This document shows positions 24,028 through 37,067 of a stretch of 45,000 nucleotides of DNA, piece by piece (position 1 is the first letter of the stretch; each line of letters begins with the position of its first letter). The notes beneath the pieces were generated by a model that was not told the DNA's origin, did not search any database, and saw only the letters and a program-made list of their open reading frames with translations. The DNA lies in contig MCFG01000408.1 in the NCBI GenBank assembly GCA_002104895.1, positions 1 through 45,000 on the forward strand, written 5' to 3'. Source of the DNA: Anaeromyces robustus (Eukaryota > Neocallimastigomycota > Neocallimastigomycetes > Neocallimastigales > Neocallimastigaceae). The translations under genes and the position numbers were made by a program.

Positions 24028-25855
24028 ATTAGTGAATCTTTTACTTGATTTGAAATCTGTAATAATGGTCATTTGTAATAAGTGCTAATGTACTTTATGT
24101 TTTTATATGTTATATATATAGTACGATATATTATTAAATATTTATCAAAACAAAAATTTATAGTTTTATTTTGAATTATTTGAAAAATAACAATTGACAT
24201 AATATATGGTGATAGAATATGTGAATATATTCTATTAAAAGTGTTGTTCACTCAACATTTTTTAAACATATTTAAGAATTTAAAAATTAATAATTCAAAT
24301 ATATTTATAATATAAAAATTTTATACTATGAATTTATAGTATAAAATAATTTATAATTACAATTATAATGTATACATTATATTATATACATTACATAATT
24401 ATTTTATTTAAAAATTAATGTAATATTAATATACGTACAAACTTTTATTCATACAAAATTCATTATAATAATACATATTTGTCATAGTTTAGTGTTTATT
24501 TAATTTTATCGTTTTAACCAATATAATATTTCATACTAATAATTTATTTTCTTTTTCTTTTTCTTTTTCTTTTTCTTTTTTTTTCTTTTAATTAAAATAT
24601 ATCACATGGAATTTTTTCATATATTTTTTAATTATTTTTATTATAAGGGTTGTGACTAATTAATATTAATAATTATATATATATAAAAAAAAAAAAAGAC
24701 TATTTTTATAAGTTGCATTTGTGTTAAATAAAATTATTTGATTATTAGTTTTTTTAACTTATATAAATAAACATAATTATGTTTATATAATTACTTTTTT
24801 TTTCACTCTTTTAAAATAAATAAACATTATTATGCTTATATCTTTTATTATTAATTATTTTTTTTCACTCTTTTATAAAGTCACCTTTTATTAAATTTTT
24901 TAATTATTTTTAGTATTATACTTTTAATTAATAATCGTATTTTTTTAAACAATATTTATTATTAATTGAAAATTATAAATTTATCACATCATTTCTATTA
25001 CGTTATATTTATGTATATATAATATATAATATATAATAAATACATACAAATTAATACATATATAATATACATATTCATTACATTTTATAATATTAACAAA
25101 ATTAGATAAGAAAAAAATTTTTTTCTAATAGCTTAATTTAATTTATTTAAATTTATTTAAGTCATATGAGTTGATTAAAATATATTAAAATCAGTTCATA
25201 ATCAGTTAAATTTAATATATATTTAAAAATTATTAATAATTTAAGTTTCAAAATAGTTTTATCATTATATATTGTTTTATATTGATAATATATATAGGGT
25301 GCATGCTAATATATATAATATATTTAGGATTAAAGTTTTCTAATTTAAATCATTATATGGAATGTTACTATTTTTCTTATCTCTATTTATAATAAATATT
25401 AAAATATTAATAAAAAGTTTAATTATACTATATTTGTTATAAAAAAAAAGTAAAACAAATAATGTTATTAAAATATTTTAAAAATTGAACATTTTATTTA
25501 TTAGTAAATAAAAATATATAAAGAGGTAAAATTTCCTTTTTTTTTATACTAGTTATTAAAGAAAAAAGAGATATATATAAAATATGTGTTAGTTATTTAC
25601 GGAAAAAACTGGGAAAAATGAAAATTTATGGGAAAGAGTAGTAAATATTTTCCAGTTAATAATAGAATAGATAAATATATGATTTAAGATAGTAATGGTT
25701 TAATATGCTTATTTACAGTAAATCAATATTTCAATTAAGAGGTTATATTATGAATGTTTAAATCCCTTACCGTCACAAAATTTGAATAATTTAGTTTATT
25801 TAGTTCTTTTGATATTGTTATTTTTTTTTCATTTATTTAAAGCTTTTTTATTTTT
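24028..25855. other. AT-rich spacer
   Basis: Holds a CTTTTT pyrimidine repeat (about 24548-24590) and a small tandem duplication (about 24770-24872) marked by two copies of TTTTTTTTCACTCTTTTA. No supported gene. Confidence 0.6.
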
Positions 25856-26095
25856 TTAAAAAAAACCAAAAGAAAAAAAAAGAGTTAAAAAAAAAAGAAA
25901 AAAAAAAGAGAAAAAAAAGAGAAAAAAAAGAAAAAATAAAAAAAAAAAATAAAAAAAAATAAAGAAATAAAAAAATAAAAAAATAAAAAAAAAAAGAAAA
26001 AAAAGATAAAAGAAAAAAAAAAGATAAAAGAAAGAAAGAAAAAAAGAAAGATAAAAAAAAAGATAAAAAAAGAATGAAAAAAAAATTGATATAAA
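25856..26095. repeat. Purine-rich A/G low-complexity tract
   Basis: About 240 bases almost entirely A with scattered G (AAAGAAAAA, GATAAA units) on the plus strand. The complementary reading as a Phe/Leu-rich peptide is an artefact of composition. Confidence 0.9.
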
Positions 26096-29000
26096 TATTA
26101 GTAATATTAAAAGAATACATTTTTAAATATTCTACAATTTATTTCAAATAATATTTTTTTGATATTCAGTATTTTTTATTCAGTAATAAGATTCACTATT
26201 ATTATTTTATCAGTTTTATTAAAAGTGTCAATATTGAAAGAGTATTTTTTTACAGATAGAAAATTTTTATTTATATAAGTCAGAATAGAAATTTACATCA
26301 AAAGGATAAAATATAATTTTATACGTTAAAGTTTTTTTTATTTTTTCTGTGTAAATTTTCAATTAATATCAACAAAATTTACAGTAATAATTGGTGTGTG
26401 TTCTGTTTCTTTTTATTAAATGATGTGTTATTTATAGCTTTTCATTTATTTTGGGTTAATAAATTAATCATAATAAAATAAAAAATCATAAAACACATTG
26501 AATATAAAAATAAAAAGGTAAGCATTATAAATAAATAAAAAAATTAAATATTGAAATAAATACTAACTTAATTATAATTTAAATTTTTATAGAAAATTAT
26601 TATTTATAAAATGTTAAAATAAAACATGTAAAATAAGCATAATGTAAACTTAAAAAAGAAAAATCCATGTAAAAGTAGAAAGAATAGAGATAGAATTATA
26701 TAAATAATGTAAAAAATATAAGAAACAAATTAATGATTTCATTAATGGAATCAAAAGTTTAGTTGCTACCGCTTGAAGAAAAATTTCGAAACGTAATATG
26801 GTGTGTCTCTAATATATTATCAACTAGGAAGAAAATTTTACTAAATAATTATTTAAATAATTATAGTGTTAATAGTAATGAAAAATACCAGAAAAATACA
26901 GCCAAAATGTATCCGGAATAAATTTGTGTCTACCGATTTATAACGTCCACTTAGTTTCATGCAAAAATGAACACTTAATGAAAAACTGAATATTATAGAC
27001 GATTATTTTGATTATTCTTTTTTAATATATAATAATTATAATTATGACAATCAAGCAGATTTTAAAATAATTAATATTATTATATAAATAGTTATTGTTT
27101 GAAGTTGGCTATCTACCAACGAAACCGAATTTTGTTTGAGGTTAGTTTCTGTCGGCTAATTCAAATGAATTGAATAACTATGATTTAGAAAGGATATGAG
27201 GAAATTCTACTAGAGAAATTCATTAAACATTCATACACGCTAATTAAAAAATACTTTGTTTCATTAAGTATAAATTTTATAATGCTATAGTATAATTATA
27301 AATGCATATATGTATATTGTATGTTTTAGAATAAGTACATAATTACGTAATAGAATACCGAAAGAGTGCTATGAAATTATGTGATAAAAATTCCATTCCT
27401 TTTCATTGTCCATTAAGATGAAAGCGTTGATTTATTGCCAAATAATTTACTTATGAGTTTAACGATAATCAGGAAAAAGAGGAAGTTGTGAATAATAATT
27501 TGATATATTATAATGTTAAATACAAATACGTGTCTTGTTGTATATATATGTTATCATATATAATAATAAAGTAGGAAAATATAAATTGCTATGAATGTAA
27601 CTAAATATCTGAAATGCATATCCAATTTTAAGATAAATAGAACAATAATCTTGCTTTATGGTAAAATATAAAAATAATAATAATAGATTTTATAAATAAA
27701 TATATATAATATATTTTTTATAATTTTTTATAATAATATATATTAATTTTCTTTTTATAATTTAATAGGTTTAATTTTTGAATTTTTAATTATAGTTTTA
27801 TTGTCTTATTTTATAATTATAATTTAATATTTATAGGTAAGTATTTTTTAAACGAAATAGATGGAAGACTGATGTGTTTATTTTTATGTATATATATTTA
27901 TATTACATATGAAGTCTATGTTATAAGAGCATGTATGTTTAAATCCGAAATCATGTATTTGAAAATATGAAGAAAGTCTTCTAAAACAAAATCTCAAAAA
28001 ATTACCGTTTGTTAGTTTTAATATATTATATAATATAAAATTTATAATTTTAATTAATATCAGTCAATAGTATAGAAGAATTTAGAATAGAAAAAGAAAG
28101 TAATTCATGTTAGATAATAAATATGAATAGAATATTTATTGAATGGGGATGGTGGTGGGATAGAATAGGTTCAAATATTTTAATGAATATCAAATTCAGT
28201 AATATATAATGATCTGTATGATATAATAAAATGTGAAACAATAAATGAAACAATTATTTCTTAATGGTAATAAAAATTGTTAATATCAATAATCAAATAG
28301 AATATTATTTCAATATGAATATTAATATTATGTAGTATTTAAATAATTCATTAATTATAAATACTTATTCCAATTGAGGGTATTAATTTTAATTTCAAGT
28401 TTAGATTCATTTAATTTTTTTATTTATTTACAAATATTAAATTAATTGATATGTAAAATATTATGTGTAATAAAATATGGAATTTTTTGAGGAGTTTATA
28501 TTTTGTAATATAAGAAATTTTTTAATTTTGTTACTGTATATTTATCAATATATCAACAATATAATTTTAAAAGATGAATTATATTTAAATATGATTTATA
28601 AGTGATAACCAGAAAATGATAATTAAGAAAAAAGAAGAAAGAAAAAAAAAATTAATAGTTGATAATATTATAAATAATTTATTTTTATATAATATTAAGA
28701 TGTAAAATATATTAATTATTTCATTTAGTGTGTTAAGAGTAATACTATTATTAAACTTATTTCTATTTAATGCTAGAATTCAATTAAGTTAATAACTGTC
28801 TGCTAATAAAAAATAAAGTAAAAAAAAGTTAAGCTGTATTTTAAATGAATTTGAATATATTAACTCCTTAGGAAAAGAAATGTATTAATATTTAATTATG
28901 AAGATTTATAATTGAATGTTTTTGAATTCATGTATTCATTAATGATATGATTATATTAATATTATTATTAAACAAAAAGATAAACAAATAGCATATTTAA

Positions 29001-29125
29001 TCATGTAAAAAAATTCAATAATGTTATTTATGTCATGGTTGTAGGTTTAAAATGTACACATCATATATATATTTACTTCAATATATTAATATTATAATTA
29101 ATAAAATAAATCACAATGTGTATTA
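26096..29125. other. Gene-poor spacer with slightly higher GC at 26750-27560
   Basis: Two weak coding-like islands lie in the richer part. One is a minus-strand 35-codon reading starting MKLSGRYKSVDTNLFRIHFG (about 26870-26965). The other is a plus-strand reading LKLAIYQRNRILFEVSFCRL (about 27090-27170), continuing after stops with YEEILLEKFIKHSYTLIKKY. They may be relics of lost genes. No tRNA or known ncRNA is recognisable. Confidence 0.4.
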
Positions 29126-29775
29126 TTATAGAGAATAATTATAATGAAATAGAAAACAAATATTTTATCTTGTTTCATTTTCCTTTATTTTCTTTTTTTT
29201 TTTCCGTATTTTTTTTTTTTTATACTTTTTTTTTTTCAAATTTCTTTACTATTTATATTTATATTTATATTAAAAATGAATAAATAATAAAATAAATAAG
29301 TAGAAAAAAGAGATATCTAATATTAAGATATTAGAATAAGATAAATAATATAAATATGAATAATAAAGATATTATAGAATAAATACAAACAAACAAACGA
29401 ACAAACAAAAAATAAAAAAAAAAAAAAAAAAAAAAAAAAGAAAAAAAGAATGAAAGAAAAATTTTGAAAAAAACTTTTTTTTTTTTTGAAAGCTTGTAAA
29501 TAATAGTTTTTATATTTTACATAAATTACAACCAATGTTAGTTTATATATATATATATATATATATAATCATTAAATTGAAATAAATAATTTAAGAAGTC
29601 ATTATGAAAGCCTTATTATTTATTTTAATGGTATATATTTCGAAAGTCATGTAAAATATTTTGTATCATTAAAGAAATTATTCTTCAATATTATTTATGG
29701 ATAAAACCGTAATAATTTTAATTGATAATAATTAAAAAGAAGTAAACAAATATAAAAAGTATGTAATTGAAATTT
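29126..29775 (+). repeat. Dispersed repeat, copy A
   Basis: Diverged direct repeat of 39552-40350. Shared words in the same order: AGAAAACAAATATTTT, GATAAATAATATAAATATG, ATAAATTACAACMAATRTTA, ATCATTAAATTGAAATAAAT, GTCATTATGAAA, AAAGTCATGTAWAATATTTT, CATCATTAAAGAAA-type and TTCAATATTATTTATGGATA. Copy A carries a longer poly-A block and a TA dinucleotide run (29543-29569). It has no coding capacity and its nature is unknown. Confidence 0.85.
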
Positions 29776-30179
29776 ATAAATAATTGTCCAAATAAACGTA
29801 ATAATAACCCTATAAATTGAACAAACTGATCAAAGAAATTTAATAAAGTAATAATAAATAATTTAATTAATAAATAAATAAAAATTAAATTAGATTTTAG
29901 GTTAATAAATGAGAATGTATAATATTATAAAAAAAAAATTTAAGTTTAATCACCATTTATGCCATTTATATGATCTCAATTCATTAAAATTAATTAATAC
30001 AATGATAATACAAAATTTCAATATATTCATATTTTTTTATAATAAACAATAGTTACGAGAGAATATAATATTATATAAGTAGCGAGAAGAAATAATTTAG
30101 TAAATATATGGAGATTGTATTATGAATTATAATTTTTTAAATTGGTTATAAAAAAGTAAAAAATAAATTATAAAGTTAT
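29776..30179. other. AT-rich spacer, no feature seen
   Basis: Lies between repeat copy A and the start of the minisatellite domain. No gene or repeat supported. Confidence 0.5.
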
Positions 30180-32409
30180 ATGTTAGATTTAGTAATCTGG
30201 TTTTGTAATCTTGTTTAATAATTTAATTTAATAGTCCTTTTTAATTAATTAGAATAAGTAATCAGTTTGAGTAATCAATATAAATAATCAATATAAATAA
30301 TCAAATGAATAAACAATTTAATTAGTTTATGGAATGAATATATATCTAATTAATAATTTGAATCAAATTAGTTAAAAAATTATTGAATTAATTGATGAGT
30401 AATCTATAAAAATTTAATTAAACATTCAATACAAATTGTTTTTTAAAAAAAAAAAGATCAGCATAATGGTCAATAAGATAATTAGGTTAAAAAATAATTT
30501 ATTAATTGAATGAACTAGTTGGTTTAAAGGTAAGTATATTATATATATAAACAATTAAATTATAAATCAATTAAATAAACTAGTTGATTTAGAGGTAAGT
30601 ATATTAAATGTATGAAATTAAATAAACTAATTGATTTGAATTATCCGAATGATTTAAAAAATGAATTATCCAATTGAATAATTGAGAATAAATGACCAGT
30701 TAATAATAATGAGCATAAAGTAGATAATAATTAAAAAAATTAATATATAAATGTGAAATACCAATTTTATACATATGAAAATGGAAATGAAAACATATTA
30801 AATATTTAATTGAACTTAGAATATATGTAAATAAAGAAAACGTTTGAGGGATAACACACTACTAATTTATCTTTCAAGTGGATATATATATTTTTTAAAT
30901 ATAAATAAAAAAAAAATATGAAAATATAGTAATATGTTAATTAGTTTAATGAAAAACCAAAACCCAATAGATTATTAAATAGATAATAAAGTTAATATAT
31001 TAATTATTGAATTGATAAATTAATGAAATGATTAATAAAATGGTAGTTAATATATAAGGTAACAAGTCAGATAGTGAGTCAGTTAATAAGTAGGATAATG
31101 ATTAATAACAATGAATGATCTAGTAGATAACTGGTGAAAAACCAATGAATAAACATATAAGTAACTTAATAACAACATGAATAAATTAATGAATATAAAA
31201 ATAAATTATCAAAAGTGAATAAAACAGTGAATAATTTTTTAAATAATCCAATGAGTAGTATAATAAGAAATCAGTATAGTAATCAATAAATCAGTCAATA
31301 GATTAGTTGTTGTAAATATATTAGGAAATTAATAAGAAATCAGTAAAGCAATCAATAAATCAGTCAATAGATTAGTTGTAAATATATTAAAGAAATTAAT
31401 AAGAAATCAGTAAAGCAATCAATAAATCAGTCATTAGATTAGTTGTAAATATATTAAGAAATTAATTAATAAATAAAGCAGTGAATAAAGCAGTGAATAA
31501 TTTTTTAAATAATCCAATGAGTAGTATAATAAATTATCCAAAGTGAATAAGCCAGTTAATAATAGTAAATAAGTAAACTAATATGAAATTAATAAGAAAT
31601 CATAAAAATAGTCAATAAATGAGTCAATAGATTAGTTGTAAATAAATTAAGAATTTAATAAGAAAATCAGTAAAGCAGTCAATAAATCAGTCATTAGATT
31701 AGTTGTAAATATATTAAGAAATTAATTAATAAATAAAGCAGTGAATAAAGCAGTGAATAGTTTTTTAAATAATCCAATGAGTAGTATAATAAATTATCCA
31801 AAGTGAATAAGCCAATTAATAATAGTAAATAAATCAACTAATATGAAATTAATAAAAAATCAATAAATAAATAAATTATTAAATTAACAGATTGATATAT
31901 TAATAAATAAGTCAGTGAATTAAGCAGTGAATAGTTTTTTAAATAATCCAATGAGTAGTATAATAAATTATCCAAAGTGAATAAGCCAGTTAATAATAGT
32001 AAATAAGTCAACTAATATAAAATTAATAAGAAATCAGTAAAGTAATCAATAAATTAGTCAATAGATTAGTTGTAAATAAATTAGGAAATTAATAAGAAAT
32101 CAGTAAAGCAATCAATAGATTAGTTATAAATATATTAAGAAATTAATTAATAAATCAAGCAATAAATAAACCAGTAAATAATCTAATAAATAATTTTTTA
32201 AACAATTCAATGAGTAGTATAATAAATTACCCAAAGTAAATAGAGTATTGAATAAAGCAATGAATAAAGCAGTGAATAATATTTTAAATAATCCAATTAG
32301 CAAATAAGCCAGTTAATAATAGTAAATAAGTCAACTAATATGAAATTAATAAGAAATCAGTAAAACAATCAATAAATTAGTCAATAGATTAGTTATAAAT
32401 CAGTTATAA

Positions 32410-32672
32410 AATTAATCGATAAATAAATAAATAAATAAATTATTAAATTAACAGATTGATATATTAATTAATAAATAAATTATTAAATTAACAGATTGAT
32501 ATATTAATAAATAAATAAATTATTAAATTAACAGATTGATATATTAATAAATAAATAAATAAATTATTAACAGATTGATATATTAATAAATAAATAAATT
32601 ATTAACAGATTGATATATTAATAAATAAATAAATTATTAAATTAATAGATTGATATATTAATAAATAAGTTA
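32410..32672. repeat. 35-40-bp subarray
   Basis: Six copies of AACAGATTGATATATTAAT plus an AAATAAATAAATTATTAAATT spacer. The marker ACAGATTGAT (ATAGATTGAT in the last copy) lies at about 32451, 32491, 32531, 32570, 32605 and 32645, so the period slips between 35 and 40 with the AAAT count. Single copies of the same word occur elsewhere in the domain (near 31885, 32985 and 34251). Confidence 0.9.
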
Positions 32673-33349
32673 GTGAATAAAACAGTAAATAATATTTTGA
32701 ATAATCCAATGAGTGGTATAATAAATTATCCAAAGTGAATAAAGAAGTGAATAGAGCAGTGAATAATTTTTTAAATAATTCAATGAGTAATAATTTTTTA
32801 TTTAATCCAATTAGTATTATAATAAATTATCCAAAATGAATATAAGCCAGTTAATAATAGTAAATAAGTCATAATATGAAATTAATAAAAAATCAGTAAA
32901 ACAATCAATAAATTAGTTGATAGATTGATTAGTTGTAAATAAATTATAAAATTAATAAATAAATAAATAAATTATTAAATTAACAGATTGATATATTAAT
33001 AAATAAGTCAGTGAATAAAGCAGTGAATAATTTTTTATTTAATCCAATGAGTAGTATAATAAATTATCCAAAGTGAATAAGCCAGTTAATAATAGTAAAT
33101 AAGTCAACTAATATAAAATTAATAAGAAATCAGTAAAGTAATCAATAAATGAGTCAATAGATTAGTTGTAAATAAATTAGGAAATTAATAAAAAATCAGT
33201 AAAATAGTCAATAAACGAGTCAATAGATTAGTTGTAAATATATTAAGAAATTAATTAATAAATCAAGCAATTAATAAACCAGTAAATAATCTGATAAATA
33301 ATTTTTTAAATATTCCAATGAGTAGTATAATAAATTATCCAAAGTGAAT

Positions 33350-33680
33350 AAACCAGTAAATGATTTTTTAAATAATCCAATGAGTAATATAATAAATTAT
33401 CCAAAGTGAATAAACCAATGAATGATTTTTTAAATAATCCAATGAGTAATATAATAAATTATCCAAAGTGAATAAACCAATGAATGATTTTTTAAATAAT
33501 CCAATGAGTAATATAATAAATTATCCAAAGTGAATAAACCAGTGAATGATTTTTTAAATTATCCGAAGTGAATAAACCAGTGAATGATTTTTTAAATTAT
33601 CCAAAGTGAATAAACCAGTGAATGATTTTTTAAATTATCCAAAGTGAATAAACCAGTGAATGATTTTTTAAATAATCCAA
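33350..33680. repeat. 62-bp then 38-bp tandem subarray
   Basis: The marker AAACCA lies at 33350, 33412, 33474 and 33536 (period 62), then 33574, 33612 and 33650 (period 38). The short unit is the long one lacking 24 bases around AATCCAATGAGTAATATAAT. The same array therefore switched unit length by an exact multiple of the 12-bp word. Confidence 0.9.
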
Positions 33681-33873
33681 TGAGTAATGTAATAAATTAT
33701 CCAAAGTGAATAAACCAGTGAATAAACCAGTGAATAATTTTTTAAATAATCCAATGAGTCATATAATATAATAAGTTATCCAAAGTGAATAAAGTAGTGA
33801 ATAGAGCAGTGAATAAAGCAGTGAATAATTTTTTAAATAATCCAATGAGTAATATAATAAATTATCCAAAGTG

Positions 33874-34053
33874 AATAGAGCAGTGAATAAAGCAGTGAAT
33901 AAAGTAGTGAATAAAGTAGTGAATAAAGCAGTGAATAAAGCAGTGAATAAAGCAGTGAATAAAGCAGTGAATAAAGCAGTGAATAAAGCAGTGAATAAAG
34001 CAGTGAATAAAGCAGTGAATAAAGCAGTGAATAAAGCAGTGAATAAAGCAGTG
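33874..34053. repeat. 12-bp tandem array, 15 units
   Basis: AATAAAGCAGTG repeated 15 times with only one AATAGAGCAGTG and two AATAAAGTAGTG variants at the left end. Because 12 is a multiple of three it stays open in one frame, which is not evidence of coding. Confidence 0.95.
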
Positions 34054-35131
34054 AATAATTTTTTGAATAATTTAATTAGTATTATAATAAATTATCAAAA
34101 GTGAATAAGCCAGCTAATAATATAGTAAATAAGTCAACTAATATGAAATTAATAAAAAATCAGTAAAACAATCAATAAATTAGTTAATAGATTAGTTGTA
34201 AATCAATTATAAAAAAAATTAATTAATAAATAAATAAATTTTTAAATTAACAGATTGATATATTAATAAATAAGTTAGTGAAAAAAGCAGTGAAAAATTT
34301 TTTAAATAGTTCAATGAGTAGTATAATAAATTATCCAAAGTGAATAAGCCAGTTGATAACAGTAATAAGTTAACTAATATGAAATTAATAAGAAATCATT
34401 AAAATAGTCAATAAATGAGTCAATAGATTAGTTGTAAATATATTAAGAAATTAATTAATAAATCAAGCAATTAATAAACCAGTGAATAATCTGATAAATA
34501 ATTTTTTAAATAATCCAATGAGTAGTATAATAAATTATCCAAAGTGAATAAAGCAATGAATAATTTTTTAAATAATCCAATTAGTATTATAATAAATTAT
34601 CCAAAGTTAATAAACCAGTTAATAATAGTAAATAAGTCAACTAATATGATATTAATAAGAAATCAGTAAAGCAATCAATAAATCAATCAATAGATTAGTT
34701 GTAAATAGATTAGGAAATTAATAAGAAATCAGTAAAGTAATCAATAAATCAGTCAATACATTAATTGTAAATATATTAAGAAATTAATCAATAAATCAAT
34801 CTGTTAATTTAAGTGAATAAAATAATGAATAGTTTTTAAATAATCCAAAAGTAATATAGTAAATTATCTAAAATGAATAGGCAAGTTAATAACAGTAATA
34901 AGTCAACTAATATGAAATTAGTAAGAAGTCAATAAAACAATCAATAAGACAGTCAATAGAAATTGTAAATAGATTAGAAAATAATAACTAAATCAAACGA
35001 TTAATAAATCAGTGAAAAAAAAAATAATAGAAGCTGTAAATAGATTAGAAAATAATTAATAAATTAAACAATTAATAAATCAGTGAATAAAATCAATGGA
35101 AGTTGTAAATAGATTAGAAAATAATTAATAA

Positions 35132-35451
35132 ATGTCTCAAAGTATTGATAATCAACCTGGTGATAATGATTGTTATTCCTATGAAGTTACTCTTAAATTA
35201 TTATCAGAGTCTACAATATAGACTTACGGAATAAATAATGACCTTCAAGGAGATCATGAAGAATTTTTTACCTCTGAATTTTCTAAATATGAAAATAATG
35301 AATATATCATAAATAAAATAGGATGTGAATATAACGAGGATTCTAGAGATTTCCGTATTTTACAAAAGTTGATATACAACGTGATACCAGTAAAAATATA
35401 GTTATGAGTGATGTTCTAAAATTACCAGAATTGAATAATCCAAGTGACTAA
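35132..35451 (+). pseudogene. Broken small gene, unknown family
   Basis: Codon-like sequence at the right border of the minisatellite domain. It reads MSQSIDNQPGDNDCYSYEVT and nine more codons to an in-frame TAG at 35219-35221. The same frame then continues TYGINNDLQGDHEEFFTSEF through to about YNEDSRDFRILQ. Near 35368-35376 the sensible reading moves to another frame, KVDIQRDTSKNIVMSDVLKL, ending at TAA 35449-35451. One nonsense codon and one frameshift in about 105 codons indicate a pseudogene, unless these are sequence errors. No family recognised. Confidence 0.65.
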
Positions 35452-36195
35452 TTTTAATTAATAATCTTACCTAGAAGTAGAAAATGATACAATAAATAAA
35501 AGGAAATAAACCAATTATTAAGCAAGTTAGGAATAAAATTACTAAATAATCAATAAGCCAATTATTATTAATTATTAGTTATAAATCGGTTATGAGAATA
35601 AAAATACTTAACAGATTAATAGGCAATGAAATAATCAATAAACCAATTATTATTAATTAATTAGTTATAAATCGGTTATGAGAATAAAAATACTTAACAG
35701 ATTAATAGGCAATGAAATATTTAATAAGAATGTAATTTAGTTAATAAACACCTTAAATTCTAAGCAAGTCGTAAAATTAATAATTTTATAAAAATGTTAA
35801 AAGAGTTAATAAATTATATATTCAATTATATTCAATTATTTTTAAATTTGGTAATAGATTTAATCTTTATTGTTGAACTTGTTGGATTAATAATAATAAT
35901 AAAAAATTAACAAATTTAAAACTATTTCACTGAATGACACTTATTAGTTTGTTTATTAATTTGTAAATAAATTAGCATCAATATTAAATTAAGATAATAT
36001 TTGTTCTAATATTTGTTTGATAAGGTAATCAATCATCTTACATATTAGTTTACGAAAACATAATATTAATATTTATATGGAGATGAAAATAAAAATTCAT
36101 AATAATAATATTTATTATTTATCAATTATTAACTGTCTTGTTTTAATTCTGAACAATTAATGAATAATTCCAAAAAATTTGTAAAAAAATTTTTT
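35452..36195. other. AT-rich spacer with an 85-88-bp tandem duplication
   Basis: 35546-35718 holds two adjacent copies of a unit containing AGTTATAAATCGGTTATGAG and TACTTAACAGATTAATAGGC, differing by a small AATT indel. The rest shows no supported feature. Confidence 0.8.
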
Positions 36196-36199
36196 TTTC

Positions 36200-36832
36200 T
36201 ATGAAAAGAAAAATCAATAAAGAGCTTTCTTTTTCCTTTTTTTTTTTTTTTTTATGAAAAGAAAAATCAATCAAAAGCTTTCTTTTTTTTTTTTTTATGA
36301 AAAGAAAAATCAATCAAAAGCTTTCTTTTTTTTTTTTTTTTTTTTTTATGAAAAGAAAAATCAATCAAAAGCTTTCTTTTTTTTTTTTTTTATGAAAAGA
36401 AAAATCAATCAAAAGCTTTCTTTTTTTTTTTTTTTAATGAAAAGAAAAATCAATCAAAAGCTTTCATTTTTTTTTTTTAATGAAAAGAAAAATCAATCAA
36501 AAGCTTTCTTTTTCTTTTTTTTTTTTTACAAAAAGAAAAATTAATCAAAAGCGTGCTTTCTTTTTTTTTTTTTTTTTTTTTTTTTTTTATTTATTATTTT
36601 ATAAAAAGATAAATCAAACAATAATTTTTATGAAAAGAAAAATCAATAAAATCAATAAAAAACTTTTTTATAAAAAGAAAAAACAATTAAGAGCTTTCTT
36701 TTTACTATTATTATTATATTATTTTTTTTTTATAAGAGGAAAATCAATTGATTTTTTTTTTTTTTTTTTTTTTTTTTTATGAAAAGGAACATCAATTAAT
36801 GATCTTTTTTTTTTTTTTTTTTTTTTTTTTTG
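36200..36832 (+). repeat. Minisatellite: 28-bp purine-rich core plus variable poly-T
   Basis: About 13 units of ATGAAAAGAAAAATCAATCA AAAGCTTTC followed by 10 to 30 T. Seven units near 36200-36510 are close to identical. Rightward units degenerate (ACAAAAAG, ATAAAAAG, ATAAGAGG, ATGAAAAGGAAC starts). Each unit can pair its A-rich half with the following T-rich half and contains the palindrome AAAGCTTT. The ATG-containing readings are artefacts of the repeat. Confidence 0.92.
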
Positions 36833-37067
36833 AAGATAATATATATAATAAAATTATAATATATTAGGTTAATAATTTTCAAGTATTAATAAATATTTCT
36901 TAAAGATAGTCAAGTTTATTATTATTGTTATTATTATTTGTTATTATTAAAGCATTTTATTTTGATATTTAATAAATATGCTAAATCTAAATGTATTCAT
37001 AACTTTTAATAATAAATAATCTTTAAAGTAAAAATACAATATTTAATTATACAATATTGTAATATAC

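Larger units (their letters stand above)
30180..35128. repeat. Hierarchical minisatellite domain (about 5 kb)
   Basis: Built almost wholly from words starting AAT(A) and ending in CAGT or a close variant: AATAAAGCAGTG, AATAAACCAGTG, AATAAGCCAGTT, AATCAATAAATCAGTC. From about 31200 to 34860 these assemble into a repeated cassette in fixed order: GCAGTGAATAATTTTTTAAA, AATCCAATGAGTAGTATAAT, AAATTATCCAAAGTGAATAA, GCCAGTTAATAATAGTAAAT, AAGTCAACTAATATGAAATT, AATAAGAAATCAGTAAAGC, and TCAATAGATTAGTTGTAAAT. Cassette spacing varies (about 170-270 bp). 30180-31200 and 34800-35128 are more degenerate. No coding potential; the short Asn/Lys/Ala/Val reading is an artefact. Confidence 0.9.

Noticed and set aside
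24069-24251. Minus-strand 60-codon frame
   Set aside because: AT-driven Ile/Tyr/Asn composition, no recognisable feature, next to a LINE fragment; not supported as a gene.
25848-26120. Minus-strand Phe/Leu/Ser-rich 90-codon frame
   Set aside because: Antisense of a purine-rich low-complexity tract; composition alone explains it.
27920-27960. Possible tRNA T-arm (GTTTAAATCC)
   Set aside because: No matching anticodon or acceptor arms, and the conserved TTC of the T-loop is absent.
33871-34104. 77-codon frame of repeated NKAV
   Set aside because: Non-ATG start and entirely a 12-bp tandem repeat; no coding signal outside it.
31200-34860. Resemblance to a CRISPR array (regular repeats with spacers)
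   Set aside because: Spacers are themselves repeated, unit lengths vary, and the DNA is eukaryotic with introns.
36254-36782. Overlapping frames of 96 and 100 codons rich in KRKINQK and poly-Phe
   Set aside because: Generated by the core-plus-poly-T minisatellite; frames change with T-run length.
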